A stretch of 64,000 nt of DNA. Origin: Candidatus Pantoea deserta (GTDB lineage: Bacteria; Pseudomonadota; Gammaproteobacteria; Enterobacterales; Enterobacteriaceae). Position numbers and translations under genes: made by a program. Shown one piece after another: positions 63,028 to 64,000 of the stretch. The stretch lies in NCBI RefSeq assembly GCF_003813865.1, contig NZ_RMVG01000014.1, positions 1 to 64,000 of the forward strand. Reading direction: 5' to 3'. Each line of letters opens with the position of its first letter. Within the stretch, counting starts at the first letter, position 1. The notes beneath the pieces are model-generated. The model was given only the letters and a program-made list of their open reading frames with translations. It did not search any database and was not told where the DNA came from.

Positions 63028-63444
63028 GTGTCTGATAAAGAGCTGGCTTCAGCCATATACAGTGACCGCATCTGCTTCAACTACAGCGATTTTCTCTCCG
63101 CCTCTTGCAAAAAACGCTGGAGTTTTGTTGACGCCATTTATGGCGTGATGCCGATTTTCGGCATGGTAACCCGCAAATCCTCGGCTCACAGCGTCCAGGC
63201 GAGCGACGAACACCTGAAAGAGCTGGCATTACAAATCATCTCCACCCAGGTCAGCGACGAGATCAATATTGCGCGTCTGATTACTCTGGCCGAACAGCAG
63301 CACATCACGCATTTTGACATCCAGCTGCCTTATCCACTCTCGGCGCAGCAGCTGGAGGCGATCCATCAGGAATATCGTAAGCCGCTCAGCCTGACACAGC
63401 AGGATGACCTGCTGTGCGTGGTTATCCCTGAACAGTCACACTAA
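63028..63444 (+). CDS. Hypothetical cytoplasmic protein, 138 residues
   Basis: GTG at 63028 follows GGGGAG by seven bases. The protein starts SDKELASAIYSDRICFNYSD and has a hydrophobic region at about 33-48 (FVDAIYGVMPIFGMVT). It continues with an acidic helical part (HLKELALQIISTQVSDEINI) and an IQLPYPLSAQQLEAI strand/helix. No signal peptide or membrane helix is certain. I do not recognise a family. It is divergent from rstA and convergent with the ydgI-like transporter, in the place where E. coli has ydgC. Confidence 0.65.
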   Translation: MSDKELASAIYSDRICFNYSDFLSASCKKRWSFVDAIYGVMPIFGMVTRKSSAHSVQASDEHLKELALQIISTQVSDEINIARLITLAEQQHITHFDIQLPYPLSAQQLEAIHQEYRKPLSLTQQDDLLCVVIPEQSH

Positions 63445-64000
63445 ACCATCAGCTGCCACATAGCGGGCAGCGAAGCCGCCATCAGCAAACCAATAGCGAT
63501 GCGCTCAAGCTGGGTCAGCGCGATGTCGCCTCGTCCGCCGCGACGCGCGAACAGAAACAGCAGCAGACCCGGCGCATAGAGCACCACCGACAGCAGCAAA
63601 TGCAGCGGTCCTGAAGCATAGAGCAACCACAGCCCGTACAGACTGGCGCCCACGCCCGTCGCCAGCGCCAGCGGCTGCCCTTTGCCGCGCGTCAGCTTCA
63701 CCAGATACAGCCCCACCAGCAGATAAGGGACCAGGATCATCTCCGAGGCGATGGTGAGCAGAGTATTGTAATCGGCGTGGGTCAGGGCAATCAGAATCAG
63801 ACAGAGCTGCACGCTGCCATTGGTCAGCCACAGCGACGCGACCGGCGCGCTGCGCGCATTCTGGCGCGCAATGCTGCGCGGAAACGCGCCCTGTTGCGCG
63901 GCGATAAAGGGCACCTCGGCGGCCATAATCGTCCAGCTGAGGTAGGCGCCGCACACGGACAGAATCAGCCCGCCCGCGATAACCGCATCGCCCCAGTGCC
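63441..64000 (-). CDS. ydgI: YdgI-like APC transporter (partial, 5' end outside window)
   Basis: C-terminal 186 residues of an amino acid antiporter. The frame runs through the window edge (HWGDAVIAGGLILSVCGAYL), so the start is not visible. APC/ArcD-type helices and SWTIMAAEVPFIAAQQGAFP, a substrate-site signature of basic amino acid antiporters, are seen. E. coli YdgI (putative arginine/ornithine antiporter) lies near rstA. The stop overlaps the end of the preceding gene by four bases. Confidence 0.8.
   Translation of the reverse strand, partial: HWGDAVIAGGLILSVCGAYLSWTIMAAEVPFIAAQQGAFPRSIARQNARSAPVASLWLTNGSVQLCLILIALTHADYNTLLTIASEMILVPYLLVGLYLVKLTRGKGQPLALATGVGASLYGLWLLYASGPLHLLLSVVLYAPGLLLFLFARRGGRGDIALTQLERIAIGLLMAASLPAMWQLMV

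Overview
The window is chromosomal DNA of an enterobacterium. Gene content, gene order and protein sequences match the Escherichia coli neighbourhoods sapAB-pspF-pspABCD-ycjXF-tyrR-tpx-ycjG-mpaA-mppA, zntB-fnrS-ttcA, feoAB, ydbJ-ldhA-ydbH-ynbE-ydbL-azoR-hrpA and ydgD-ydgU-asr / rstBA-ydgI. These blocks are joined in a different order and separated by accessory genes. The GC-rich coding sequence and the patchwork synteny suggest an Erwiniaceae member (Pantoea/Mixta/Erwinia-like). The genus is an inference and was not tested.

Layout. 1-0.9 kb: the last residues of a large secreted exoprotein with a VENN motif, a toxin-like C-terminal tip in another frame, and an AT-rich candidate immunity gene. 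1-3.6 kb: sapB and sapA, with no sapC after sapB. 3.7 kb: a RyhB small RNA with a Fur-box-like promoter. 3.9-10 kb: an alpha/beta hydrolase, then pspF divergent from pspABCD-ycjX-ycjF behind a sigma-54 promoter. 10-17 kb: tyrR, tpx, the murein-peptide recycling genes ycjG, mpaA and mppA, then zntB. 17 kb: the FnrS small RNA with an FNR site, a 48-residue proline-rich microprotein, and ttcA. 18.9-22.3 kb: OsmC-like and GntR genes around a palindromic operator, and a LysR/SDR divergent pair. 22.7-25.7 kb: an 87-residue peptide gene, a terminator-like hairpin, a tandemly duplicated RmlC-type cupin and an MFS transporter; this is the best candidate for an undescribed system. 26-33 kb: small membrane protein, ABM-like protein, COG4705 membrane protein, gabP, gabT and a MocR regulator. 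33-38 kb: TetR/RidA pair with three operators, ketopantoate-reductase-like gene, LysR remnant, MHS transporter and pseudouridine synthase. 38-43 kb: YaiL-like protein, two chemoreceptors and a small HTH protein. 43.6-57 kb: small lipoprotein, feoAB, a candidate structured RNA, MgtC-family protein, ydbJ-like, ldhA, ydbH-ynbE-ydbL, azoR, hrpA. 57-64 kb: Ail/OmpX-like protein, ydgD, ydgU, asr, M32 carboxypeptidase, rstB-rstA, an unknown protein and the end of a ydgI-like transporter.

How the genes work together. Several modules serve envelope upkeep: Psp response, murein tripeptide recycling (MppA uptake, MpaA amidase, YcjG epimerase), YdbH-YnbE-YdbL lipid transport and acid-shock protein Asr. 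Iron and oxygen control recurs through RyhB, FnrS and FeoAB. GABA uptake and transamination (GabP, GabT) sit beside a regulator of GabR type. Five small genes too short for a 60-residue cutoff were found or re-started by reading: the proline-rich microprotein (17239-17385), a 45-residue membrane protein (26415-26552), a 58-residue lipoprotein (43628-43804), ynbE and ydgU (58552-58632).
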